A DNA stretch of 64,000 nucleotides from positions 1 to 64,000 of the forward strand of contig DASTQA010000023.1 in the NCBI GenBank assembly GCA_035762005.1, given 5' to 3'. Position numbers and translations under genes: made by a program. Position 1 is the first letter of the stretch. The number at the start of each line of letters is the position of its first letter. Of this stretch, positions 33,683-41,840 are shown in pieces. The stretch is from JAIBJN01 sp035762005 (GTDB lineage: Bacteria > Actinomycetota > Thermoleophilia > Gaiellales > Gaiellaceae). The notes beneath the pieces were generated by a model that had not been told where the DNA came from, searched no databases, and worked only from the letters and a program-made list of their open reading frames with translations.

Positions 33683-34831
33683 TCAGCTCGGGCCCGTCGA
33701 GACGGGCGCGGTCTCGGCAGCCGTCTCGGCCGCGTCCTCCGGCGGCGCGGCTCGCTCTCCGACCGGAAGCACCCGTAGCGCGTCGACGGGCAGGAAGAGC
33801 GCGACGGGCGTCCCCTGCTCGTACGGCAGTTCCTTTCCGGTGTTGGGCACGAGCGCCTGGAGCGTCTCGCCGGTTGCGACGCGCACGATGACCTGGACTG
33901 CCGAGCCGACGTAGATCACACGCTCGACCATCCCCGGGAGCCGGTTCGGGGCGGCGTTCCCGTGGGGCTCGAGCTCGACGCGCTCCGGCCGAATGACGAT
34001 CTTCACGGGCCCCTTCGCGTCGCTCGCCCCGCCGCCCGCCTCGAGCTCGAATCGCTGGAGGGCGACTCGACAGCCGCCGCCGGTCGTGCCGAGAGCCGTC
34101 GCGTCCATGAGGTTCGACACGCCGAGGAAGTCGGCGACGAAGAGCGTCTCGGGGGACTCGTAGACCTCTTGCGGGGCCCCGACCTGCTCCACGCGCCCGC
34201 CGTTCATGACGGCGAGGCGGTCGGACATCGTCAGCGCCTCCTCCTGGTCGTGGGTCACGTAGAGGAACGTGATCCCGACCTCCCGCTGGAGCGTCTTCAG
34301 CTCGATCTGGAGCGCCTTGCGGAGCTTCGCGTCGAGGGCGCCGAGCGGCTCGTCGAGAAGGAGCACCGCCGGGTTGAGGACGAGCGCGCGCGCGAGCGCC
34401 ACCCGCTGCTGCTGGCCGCCGGAGAGCTGCGACGCCTTCCGCTTCTCGAGACCGGTGAGCTGGACGAGCTCGAGGGCCTTCGCGACTCGCTCCCTCAGCT
34501 CGTCCTTGGGGCGCTTCGCACGCCGGAGCCCGAACGCGACGTTGTCGAAGACGTTCAGGTGCGGGAAGAGCGCGTAGTTCTGGAAGACGGTGTTGACGTT
34601 GCGCTTGTGCGGAGGCGTGTACGCGACGTCGGTCCCGTCGAGGAGGATGCGGCCTTCCGTGGGCCGCTCGAAACCGGCGACCATGCGGAGCGTCGTCGTC
34701 TTCCCGCAGCCGGACGGCCCGAGCAGCGAGAAGAACTCCCCGCCGGGGATGGCGAGGTCGAGGTGGTCGACCGCCAGGACGTCCGCGAACTCCTTGCTCA
34801 GCCCGATGAGCCGTATCTCGCCGCGAGCCAT
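33683..34831 (-). CDS. ABC importer ATPase (PotA type, polyamine/quaternary amine)
   Basis: A 382-residue ATPase with GPSGCGKTT (Walker A), LSGGQQQR (signature), LLLDEPLGALD (Walker B) and a C-terminal TOBE domain. The sequence MARGEIRLIGLSKEFADVLA is a standard PotA start. Last gene of the importer operon, 13 nt after the PotC-like gene. GAGG precedes ATG 34831. Confidence 0.93.
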   Translation of the reverse strand: MARGEIRLIGLSKEFADVLAVDHLDLAIPGGEFFSLLGPSGCGKTTTLRMVAGFERPTEGRILLDGTDVAYTPPHKRNVNTVFQNYALFPHLNVFDNVAFGLRRAKRPKDELRERVAKALELVQLTGLEKRKASQLSGGQQQRVALARALVLNPAVLLLDEPLGALDAKLRKALQIELKTLQREVGITFLYVTHDQEEALTMSDRLAVMNGGRVEQVGAPQEVYESPETLFVADFLGVSNLMDATALGTTGGGCRVALQRFELEAGGGASDAKGPVKIVIRPERVELEPHGNAAPNRLPGMVERVIYVGSAVQVIVRVATGETLQALVPNTGKELPYEQGTPVALFLPVDALRVLPVGERAAPPEDAAETAAETAPVSTGPS

Positions 34832-34844
34832 GTCGTCCTCGAAG

Positions 34845-35777
34845 CTACCTCATCTCGAAGGTTCTGAACTCCTCGGCGACCTTCGCCCCCGCGCGCCGCT
34901 CGCCGCGCGTGAAGGCGCGCCAGACGAGGAAGCCGAGCGTGACCGAGGCAAGGGTCAGGAGCATCATGAGCGTCGCGATCGCGTTCGTCGACGGGAGCGG
35001 CGCTGCGCGTGTGGCGCTGTAGATCTGGATCGGGACCGTGTCGGTGTCGCCGCCGCTCGAGAGCCACTGGCTGATGACGAAGTCGTCGATCGAGATCGCG
35101 AAGACGACCGCCGCGCTCGCGACGATGGCCGGCGCCAGCAGGGGGAGGAGCACGCGCACGAGGGCCCCGGTCGGGGACGCGCCGAGGTCCGCCGCCGCCT
35201 CCTCGTACTGCCTCCCGATCGAGAAGAGGCGGCCGCGCACGATGACGACGACGTAGGAGATGGAGAACGTCACGTGGCCGAGGATCTGCGCGGTCGTGCC
35301 CGTCCCGACGAACGTGAAGACCTCGGTGAAGATGAGGAGCAGCGAGACGCCCATGACGATCTCGGGCGTCACGAGCGGGAAGAGCATGAGGAAGTTCGAG
35401 GGCCGCGACCCGAAGCCGTGCCAGCGAGCGAGGCCGATGGCGAGGAGCACGCCGATCGGGGTCGCGATGAGGACGTCGGCGCTCGCGAGCTTCAGGCTCT
35501 GGACGAGCGCGCTGCGCAGGCCGGGGTCGTGCCAGACGGAGTCGACCGGGTCGCCCCAGTACCAGCGGGTCGAGAAGTCCTGCCAAACCGTGCGGGAGCG
35601 CGTCGAGTTGAAGGAGAACTGCACCGCGATCAGGACCGGGACGAGCGACCAGACGACGTATGCCCAGGTCATGACGACGAGGAAGCGTGGACGTCCCCAC
35701 GGGTTCGTGAGCCAACCGCGGAAGCGGCCGACCGACGAGCGCGTCGGCGGCGCCTGGAGCTCGGCGACCGCGCTCAT
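34845..35777 (-). CDS. ABC importer permease (PotC type)
   Basis: A 310-residue inner-membrane permease with about six helices. The EAA motif reads EEAAADLGASPTGALVRVLL. SIDDFVISQWLSSGGDTDT is a hallmark of PotC-type permeases for polyamine-like solutes. It overlaps the PotB gene by 4 nt. Confidence 0.93.
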   Translation of the reverse strand: MSAVAELQAPPTRSSVGRFRGWLTNPWGRPRFLVVMTWAYVVWSLVPVLIAVQFSFNSTRSRTVWQDFSTRWYWGDPVDSVWHDPGLRSALVQSLKLASADVLIATPIGVLLAIGLARWHGFGSRPSNFLMLFPLVTPEIVMGVSLLLIFTEVFTFVGTGTTAQILGHVTFSISYVVVIVRGRLFSIGRQYEEAAADLGASPTGALVRVLLPLLAPAIVASAAVVFAISIDDFVISQWLSSGGDTDTVPIQIYSATRAAPLPSTNAIATLMMLLTLASVTLGFLVWRAFTRGERRAGAKVAEEFRTFEMR

Positions 35778-36667
35778 GCGAGGCGGGCCTCGCGCGACGC
35801 GCGGTGGATCGTCCAGAGGTAGTAGGCCATGAGGACGGTGAGGAAGACCGAGAGGACGACCGTGATCGCCGCCCCGATCGTCGGCTGCGGGCCGCCGTGG
35901 AAGTAGAGGTCGATCTGGTTCCCGATCATCGACGTCTCCGGCGCGCCCGAGACGATGTTCGGCGTGTAGTAGTCGCCGAACATCGGCAGGGCGATGAGGA
36001 CGGCGCCCCCGAGGATGCCCACCTTCGACAGGGGCAGGGTCACGTGCCGGAAGGTGCCGAACGGGCTCGCGCCGAGGTCGCGCGCGGCCTCGAGGTGGCT
36101 ACGGTCGATCCGGTCGAGCGCCGCGAAGAGCGGGAGGATGAAGTAGGGGATGTAGCCGTAGACGAGGGCGAGGATCACGGTCGACGCCTGTCCGCCGAGC
36201 CAATCGCGCGGCTCGCTCAGGACGTGCGTGAAGACGAGGAACCGGTTGACGTAGCCGTCGGGGGCGAGCAGGTTGACCCAGGCGAGCATCCGCATGAGGT
36301 AGCTGATCCAGAGAGGAGCGATCAGGAGGATGAGGAGCAGGCTCTTCGTCCGGCCCGCGTGGCGAGCGATGTAGTAGGCGACCGGATAGCCGATCAGGAG
36401 GCTGAGGCCGAGGGCGACGGCGATGTAGACGACGGTCCTCACCGCGACGCCGGCGAAGGTCCCGCCGGGCGAGAGCCTCTCGAGGACCTCGATCACCCAG
36501 CCGGCGTTCCACTCGAGCGGGTTCCAGATGGGAACGGGCTGACCGAGGATCGGGTCGACCGTCCCGAACGCGACCGACAGCACCGCGTAGAACGGGACGA
36601 CGAAGAGGACGATCAGCCAGACGATGCCCGGGAGCGCGAAGCCGGGCCACAGCCAGCGTCGGTACAC
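35774..36667 (-). CDS. ABC importer permease (PotB type)
   Basis: A 297-residue permease. It begins GTG 36667 with a hydrophobic first helix and carries the EAA motif LEAARDLGASPFGTFRHVTL and a PotB-like FGDYYTPNIVSGAPETSM loop. It lies 9 nt after the binding-protein gene. Confidence 0.93.
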   Translation of the reverse strand: MYRRWLWPGFALPGIVWLIVLFVVPFYAVLSVAFGTVDPILGQPVPIWNPLEWNAGWVIEVLERLSPGGTFAGVAVRTVVYIAVALGLSLLIGYPVAYYIARHAGRTKSLLLILLIAPLWISYLMRMLAWVNLLAPDGYVNRFLVFTHVLSEPRDWLGGQASTVILALVYGYIPYFILPLFAALDRIDRSHLEAARDLGASPFGTFRHVTLPLSKVGILGGAVLIALPMFGDYYTPNIVSGAPETSMIGNQIDLYFHGGPQPTIGAAITVVLSVFLTVLMAYYLWTIHRASREARLA

Positions 36668-36676
36668 GGCTCGTGT

Positions 36677-37966
36677 CTAGCCCGCCGCCAGGAACTCGGA
36701 GTAGCCGTCCTGCCAGAGCTGCTGGCCCCGCGCGGTCAGCGTCCCGTACTGGAGGGAATCGGGCCCGATGTCGTCGTTCGTCAGCACGCTGTTCGCGAGG
36801 TGCTCGGGGACGATGTCCTCGGACACGAGCGCCGCCGGGTCGATCTCGTTCAGCGGCGGCTGGTACCCGTTGAAGTCGACGAAGTTCGAGTAGGAGACGC
36901 CGTTGTCGAGGATGTAGTTGAGCCAGAGATGCGAGAGGACGGGCTTCTCCGTCGTCGCGCAGATCGACCAGCAGTCGTTCTGCACGGGAACCTTGCCCTT
37001 CTCGTCCTTCCAGAAGCCCAGCGCGGTCGCCGGCGTGCCCTTCGGCAGGTAGTAGATGTAGGCGGCGATCATGTCGCCCGACCACGCCTGGTGGAGCCAG
37101 CTCGTCCCCTCCGGGATCGACTGGTACTGGACGTCGTCGACCTTGATGTTGCAGACGTCGTAGAGCTCCCTCAGGTCGGCGACGGCCTGGTCGATGAGCT
37201 GCGGGTCCTCGGTGTTGATGTCGAGATGGCCCTTGCGCAGGAGCGCCGTGCCGATCGTCTCGCGCTCCTCGCTCAGCAGCGCGACCTTGCCCTTGTAGGC
37301 GCCCGCGTCCCAGAAGATGTCCCAGGGCTGGGCCATCCCGGCGATGTCCTCCGTGATCTTGTCCGTCCTCCAGGCGATGCCCGTCGCGTAGATCGTGTAC
37401 GGCACCGTGTACCGGGAGTCGACGTCGTAGAAGGGGCTCACGAGGTCGGGCCAGACGTTCTTCTGCAGGTTGGGGATGTAGTCGAGGTTGAGCGGCTTGA
37501 TCAGCTTGCCGGCGACCGCGCGCGTGAGGTTGTCGGGCGTCATCTCCATGACGTCGGGCTTGACGGCGCCGGACGCGAGGCGCTGGATGCCGGAGGAGAT
37601 GTTGTCGAAGGCCGTGTACCTGGGCTCGACCCCGTACTTCTCGCAGAACTCGTTCAGGAGCTTCTTGTAGAGGTACGCGGGATAGTTGTAGACGGTGAAG
37701 GTCCCGCCCGTCTCCGGCTCGAGCCCCGACTCGATCGGGTCCTCCCAGAGGGGCATGGTGACCCGCTTGTGGGGCCTCGCGAGGGGGAGGCCTCCGGGGC
37801 CCAGCGGCTCGCCCGAGGCCCCAGTGGTCGCTTCGGGGGTGGTCTCCGAAGCGCACGCTGCGAGGAGCCCGCCCGTCCCCGAGAGGACGGAGGCCGCCGC
37901 CGCAGAGCGAAGAAGGAAGTCCCGCCGGCTGAGCGGGCCGTAGCGCTCCTTCGGGTGCCGCGTCAT
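36677..37966 (-). CDS. Tat-exported solute-binding lipoprotein (PotD/PotF type)
   Basis: A 429-residue binding protein. The twin-arginine signal PLSRRDFLLRSAAAAS is followed by a lipobox ending LLAAC, so it is exported folded and lipid-anchored. GTFTVYNYPAYLYKKLLNEF opens the binding domain, and NLDYIPNLQKNVWP and VPYTIYATGIAWR are typical PotD features. First gene of the importer operon. ATG 37966 has an AGGGGG ribosome site. Divergent from the amine-catabolic operon, which hints at shared substrate. Confidence 0.92.
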   Translation of the reverse strand: MTRHPKERYGPLSRRDFLLRSAAAASVLSGTGGLLAACASETTPEATTGASGEPLGPGGLPLARPHKRVTMPLWEDPIESGLEPETGGTFTVYNYPAYLYKKLLNEFCEKYGVEPRYTAFDNISSGIQRLASGAVKPDVMEMTPDNLTRAVAGKLIKPLNLDYIPNLQKNVWPDLVSPFYDVDSRYTVPYTIYATGIAWRTDKITEDIAGMAQPWDIFWDAGAYKGKVALLSEERETIGTALLRKGHLDINTEDPQLIDQAVADLRELYDVCNIKVDDVQYQSIPEGTSWLHQAWSGDMIAAYIYYLPKGTPATALGFWKDEKGKVPVQNDCWSICATTEKPVLSHLWLNYILDNGVSYSNFVDFNGYQPPLNEIDPAALVSEDIVPEHLANSVLTNDDIGPDSLQYGTLTARGQQLWQDGYSEFLAAG

Positions 37967-38074
37967 CTCAAGCCCCCTTCCGCCTGATCTGAATCGAAGG
38001 CTGTCGCAAGTGGGGGACATTCTCACGCATGAGCCGAGCCTTCAAGTGGGAGGTGCCGCCGTTCACGCGGCGCG

Positions 38075-38080
38075 TAGGGT
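38075..38080 (+). promoter_or_regulatory. -10 hexamer TAGGGT, 9 nt before ATG 38090
   Basis: TAGGGT, nine bases, then the ATG of the M20 gene. No Shine-Dalgarno sequence is evident, so a leaderless or near-leaderless mRNA is likely. Confidence 0.45.
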
Positions 38081-38089
38081 TGGACGAGC

Positions 38090-39328
38090 ATGTCGGTCGA
38101 CGGCCTTTCCGGCCGGGTTCGCCGCGCCGTCGAGCGCGGCCTTCCCGACGCGATCGCGTTCCTCGGGGAGCTCGTCCGCGTCCCCAGCACGCTCGGGAAC
38201 GAGGAGCCCGCGCAGCGGCTCGTCGAGGAGCGCCTGAACGAGCTCGGCTTCTCGGTGCGGTCGCTCGAGCCGGACCCCGGGCGCCTCGCCCTGCGCCAGG
38301 ACAGCGGCATCCCTCTCGTCTCGTACGAGGGCCGCCGGTGCCTCGCGGGGACGCTGGGCGGCGGGCCCGGACGCTCGCTCCTCCTCAACGGCCACGTCGA
38401 CGTCGTCAGCGAGGAGCCGGCCGAGCGGTGGACGAAGCCGCCCTACGGGGCCGAGACCGACGGCGGTCGCCTCTACGGGCGAGGCTCGTGCGACATGAAG
38501 GGCGGAATCGCCGCGATGCTCCTCGGCGTCGAGGCCGCGCGCGCCGTGGGCCGCTTGCCGGGCGGGGTCGTCTACCAGAGCGTCATCGAGGAGGAGTGCG
38601 GCGGCAACGGCGCTCTCGCCGCCTGTCTCGACGGCCCGCCGGCGGACGGCGTCGTCATCGCCGAGCCGACGAACGGCGGCCTCGACCTCGTCGCGGTCGG
38701 CGTCATCTGGGCGCGGATCACCGTCGAGGCGGACGCGCGCCACGCCTCCTCGACCGACGAGGGCTCGCACCCGCTCGAGACCGCGTTCGACGTCGTCGAG
38801 AGCCTGCGCGCGCTCGAGGCGGAGCTGAACGCGGCGCCGGAGCCGGAGTTCGCGGGCGTGAACCGCCCCTACCTGCTCAACGTCGGGGCCCTGCACGCGG
38901 GCGACTGGCCCTCGACGACGCCGGGGAAGGCCGAGCTCGACGCCCGCCTGGGGCTTCCGATCCGCATGGACCCGACGGAGGGACAGGCGCGTCTGGCGGA
39001 GGCGGTCCGGAGGGTCGCGCCCGCCGCACGAGTCGAGTTCCGGGGCTTCCGGGCGCGAGGCTACGCCTTCGACCACGAGACCCCGCTCGTCGGCCTGCTC
39101 TCCCGCTGCCACGAGGAGGTGCACGGACGTCGCCCCGTGCCCGAGCCCTCCCGGGCGACGACGGACCTGCGCTTCTTCGCCCCGCCCCTCGGGCCGGGTC
39201 AGGCGGTCTGCTACGGGCCCACGGGGGCCGGTCTCCACGGCGTCGACGAATGGGTCGACCTCGAGTCGATCGCGGACGTCGCCACCGTGCTCGCGCTCCT
39301 CCTCCGCCGCTGGGGCGAGCCGGCGTGA
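38090..39328 (+). CDS. M20-family metallopeptidase/deacylase (ArgE/DapE type)
   Basis: A 412-residue zinc amidohydrolase. The metal and catalytic residues lie in LNGHVDVVS (His), GRGSCDMKGGI (bridging Asp) and IEEECGGNG (catalytic and metal Glu). A dimerisation lid occupies about 200-310 and a late His is in TGAGLHGVDE. Members remove acyl or succinyl groups from amino acids. It begins the catabolic set opposite the PotABCD-like operon. Confidence 0.9.
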   Translation: MSVDGLSGRVRRAVERGLPDAIAFLGELVRVPSTLGNEEPAQRLVEERLNELGFSVRSLEPDPGRLALRQDSGIPLVSYEGRRCLAGTLGGGPGRSLLLNGHVDVVSEEPAERWTKPPYGAETDGGRLYGRGSCDMKGGIAAMLLGVEAARAVGRLPGGVVYQSVIEEECGGNGALAACLDGPPADGVVIAEPTNGGLDLVAVGVIWARITVEADARHASSTDEGSHPLETAFDVVESLRALEAELNAAPEPEFAGVNRPYLLNVGALHAGDWPSTTPGKAELDARLGLPIRMDPTEGQARLAEAVRRVAPAARVEFRGFRARGYAFDHETPLVGLLSRCHEEVHGRRPVPEPSRATTDLRFFAPPLGPGQAVCYGPTGAGLHGVDEWVDLESIADVATVLALLLRRWGEPA

Positions 39329-39356
39329 GCGACTGGCCGGGAACGGCCCTGCGATC

Positions 39357-39362
39357 TAGAGT
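39357..39362 (+). promoter_or_regulatory. -10 hexamer TAGAGT, 6 nt before ATG 39369
   Basis: TAGAGT, six bases, then ATG of the class III aminotransferase. It gives this gene its own leaderless start inside the gene cluster. Confidence 0.5.
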
Positions 39363-39368
39363 CGGCTG

Positions 39369-40757
39369 ATGGCGACCGAGAGCACCCTCGCCGAGATCGA
39401 CAGGCGGCGCATCGCCGAGCTCGCCGCGCGGGAGGAGGCACGTCTCGAGACGCGGACGCAGGCGTCGCGGGCGATGTACGAGCGGGCGCGAAGGACTCTC
39501 TCCGGGGGTGTGGCGTCCTCCTACCAGGTGCGTGAGCCATGGCCGATCTACCTCTCGCACGGCGCCGGGGCGAGCGTCTGGGACGTCGACGGCAACGAGC
39601 TCCTCGACTTCCACAACGGCTTCGGCTCGATGGTGCAGGGGCACGCGCATCCGGCGATCGGGAGGGCGATCGCCGAGCGCTACCCGCAGGGGACGCACTT
39701 CGCCGCTCCGACCGAGGACGCGATCGTCGTGGCCGAGGAGCTCGCCCGCCGCTTCGGCCTGCCGCGGTGGCGGTACACGAACTCGGGGTCCGAGGCGACC
39801 ATGGACGCGATCCGGATCGCCCGGGCGGTGACCGGCCGCGACACGATCGTGAAGATCTTCGGCTCCTACCACGGCCACCACGACTACGTGATGGTCTCGA
39901 TCGGCGTCCCCTACGACCGGATCGGCGACCCGGACGACTACGCCTCGCTCCCGTACGGGGCCGGAGTGCCCCAGGTCGTCGCGGACCTGACCGTCCCGGT
40001 GCCCTTCAACGACGCACCGGCGATGGAGAGGCGCATCGAGCGCCTGATCGAGGAGGGCCGCCCGCCGGCCTGCGTGATCATGGAGGCGGCGATGATGAAC
40101 CTCGGGGTCGTCCTGCCCGAGCCGGGCTACCTCGAGGCCGTCCGCGAGCTGACGCGGAGGCACGGGATCGTCCTCGTCTTCGACGAGGTGAAGACGGGGC
40201 TCTGCATCGCGCCCGGCGGCGCCACCGACCGTTTCGGCGTGAGGCCGGACATGGTCACGCTCGCGAAGACGCTGGGCGGGGGCCTCCCCTCCGGCGCGAT
40301 CGGCGGCACCGAGGAGGTGTTCGAGGTCGTCGAGAACGAGCAGGTCTACCAGGTGGGCACCTACAACGGGAACCCGCTGGCCATGGCCGCGGCGCGCGCG
40401 AGCCTCCTCGAGGTGCTGACGGCCGACGCCTACCGCCGTCTCGACGAGCTCAACGACCGGATCCTCGCGGGCTGCCGGCGCGTGATCGAGGACTACCGCC
40501 TGCCCGGCTACGCCGTCGGCGTCGGCGCCAAGGGCTGCGTCACCTTCTCCCCCACGAAGATCGTCGACTACGAGACGTACAAGGAGAACCAGGACGGGGA
40601 GCTCTGCGACCTGGCCTGGCTCTACAACCTGAACCGTGGAGTCTTCATGACGCCCGGCCGCGAAGAGGAATGGACGCTCTCGGTCGTCCACTCCTTCGAG
40701 GACTGCGACGCCTTCGTCGCCGCCTTCGAGGAGATGGCCTCGGATCTGACGGCGTAG
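39369..40757 (+). CDS. Class III aminotransferase/aminomutase (GSA-AM-like)
   Basis: A 462-residue PLP enzyme. YTNSGSEATMDAIRIAR, GSYHGHHDY and LVFDEVKTGL are class III landmarks, and the Schiff-base lysine is in TLAKTLGGGLPSGA. It resembles glutamate-1-semialdehyde aminomutase but has an N-terminal extension of about 40 residues and no haem genes nearby, so it probably transaminates an amine intermediate. The stop codon TAG 40755-40757 also forms the start of the next gene's -10 box. Confidence 0.9.
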   Translation: MATESTLAEIDRRRIAELAAREEARLETRTQASRAMYERARRTLSGGVASSYQVREPWPIYLSHGAGASVWDVDGNELLDFHNGFGSMVQGHAHPAIGRAIAERYPQGTHFAAPTEDAIVVAEELARRFGLPRWRYTNSGSEATMDAIRIARAVTGRDTIVKIFGSYHGHHDYVMVSIGVPYDRIGDPDDYASLPYGAGVPQVVADLTVPVPFNDAPAMERRIERLIEEGRPPACVIMEAAMMNLGVVLPEPGYLEAVRELTRRHGIVLVFDEVKTGLCIAPGGATDRFGVRPDMVTLAKTLGGGLPSGAIGGTEEVFEVVENEQVYQVGTYNGNPLAMAAARASLLEVLTADAYRRLDELNDRILAGCRRVIEDYRLPGYAVGVGAKGCVTFSPTKIVDYETYKENQDGELCDLAWLYNLNRGVFMTPGREEEWTLSVVHSFEDCDAFVAAFEEMASDLTA

Positions 40758-40760
40758 ACT
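40755..40760 (+). promoter_or_regulatory. -10 hexamer TAGACT built on the upstream stop codon
   Basis: TAGACT, six bases, then ATG 40767 of the Rieske oxygenase. The first three bases are the stop codon of the aminotransferase gene. Confidence 0.5.
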
Positions 40761-40766
40761 CTGGCG

Positions 40767-41840
40767 ATGCAGACCGATCTCGGGGCCGCCCTCGCCGGGG
40801 GCGCGACGCTCCCAGCCGGGTGGTACGCGGATCCCGCGATCCTCCGGCTCGAGCAGGAGCGGATCTTCGCGCGCTCGTGGCAGTACGCCGGCCGGGCTGA
40901 GCTCGTGGCCCAGCCCGGCGACTACTTCGCGTGCGCCGCGGGGCACGTGCCCGTGGTCGTCGTCCGCGACCGGGACGGCGAGCTGGCCGCGTTCGTCAAC
41001 GTCTGCCGCCACCGCGGCCACCTCGTCGCCGAGGGCGCGGGCAACCGCAAGTCCCTCCAGTGCCCGTACCACGCGTGGACGTACGACCTCGACGGGTCGC
41101 TGCGGACGGCGCCGCGCTCGGAGCGGGAGCCGGGCTTCGACAAGGGGAGCTTCTCGCTCCTGCCGGCGGCGGTCGACACCTGGGGCCCGCTCGTCTTCGT
41201 CAACCCGGACGCGGAGGCAGGCCCGCTCGCCGACGCGCTCGGCCCGCTCCCCGGGCTCGTCGCGGAGAGCGGGCTCGATCTCGACCGGCTCCGCTTTCGC
41301 GAGCGGACCGAGTGGGAGATCGCCTCCAACTGGAAGGTCGCGATCGAGAACTACCTCGAGTGCTACCACTGCCCGGTCGCGCACCCCGGGTTCTCGCAGG
41401 TGATCGACGTCGATCCGGACGCCTACGAGCTCCGCTCCGAGGGCCTCGTCTCGAGCCAGTTCGGCTCCGTCCGGGCCTCGGCGGCGCGAAACGGCGGCGC
41501 CGGGGAGATCGCGCGCGCGCAGTACCACCTCCTCTGGCCGAACTTCACCCTCAACATCGATCCCGGCCCGGGGAACATGGGCGTGGACGTCACCCGTCCG
41601 GCCGGCCCCGAGCGCTCGGTGGGCATGACGGACTGGTTCTACTACGAGGACGTGCCCGACGCGACCGTGCGGGAGATGATGGAGTTCGCGACCCAGGTGG
41701 GGCGCGAGGACGCGGCCCTCGTCGAGTCGGTCCAGCGGGGCCTCTCCTCCGGGATGATCCCGCACGGGCGCCTCCTGACCTCGAGCGAGCACCTGATCCA
41801 GCACTTCCAGCGCCTCGTGCACGAGGCGCTCACCGGGTAG
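40767..41840 (+). CDS. Rieske non-haem iron oxygenase alpha subunit (quaternary-amine type)
   Basis: A 357-residue oxygenase. The Rieske cluster is held by C80 and H82 (CRHRGH) and C99 and H102 (CPYHAW). The mononuclear iron site is ENYLECYHCPVAH with H201 and H206, and a late Asp in EDAALVES. The residue that bridges the two metal centres is Glu198, where most ring-hydroxylating dioxygenases have Asp; carnitine oxygenase CntA also has Glu there. This favours N-demethylation or C-N cleavage of a quaternary amine over aromatic ring attack. No dedicated reductase gene is seen in the window. Confidence 0.88.
   Translation: MQTDLGAALAGGATLPAGWYADPAILRLEQERIFARSWQYAGRAELVAQPGDYFACAAGHVPVVVVRDRDGELAAFVNVCRHRGHLVAEGAGNRKSLQCPYHAWTYDLDGSLRTAPRSEREPGFDKGSFSLLPAAVDTWGPLVFVNPDAEAGPLADALGPLPGLVAESGLDLDRLRFRERTEWEIASNWKVAIENYLECYHCPVAHPGFSQVIDVDPDAYELRSEGLVSSQFGSVRASAARNGGAGEIARAQYHLLWPNFTLNIDPGPGNMGVDVTRPAGPERSVGMTDWFYYEDVPDATVREMMEFATQVGREDAALVESVQRGLSSGMIPHGRLLTSSEHLIQHFQRLVHEALTG

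Noticed and set aside
38877..41822. Long minus-strand frame opposite the aminotransferase and Rieske oxygenase
   Set aside because: Same reason: the plus strand has complete, motif-bearing proteins in this interval.
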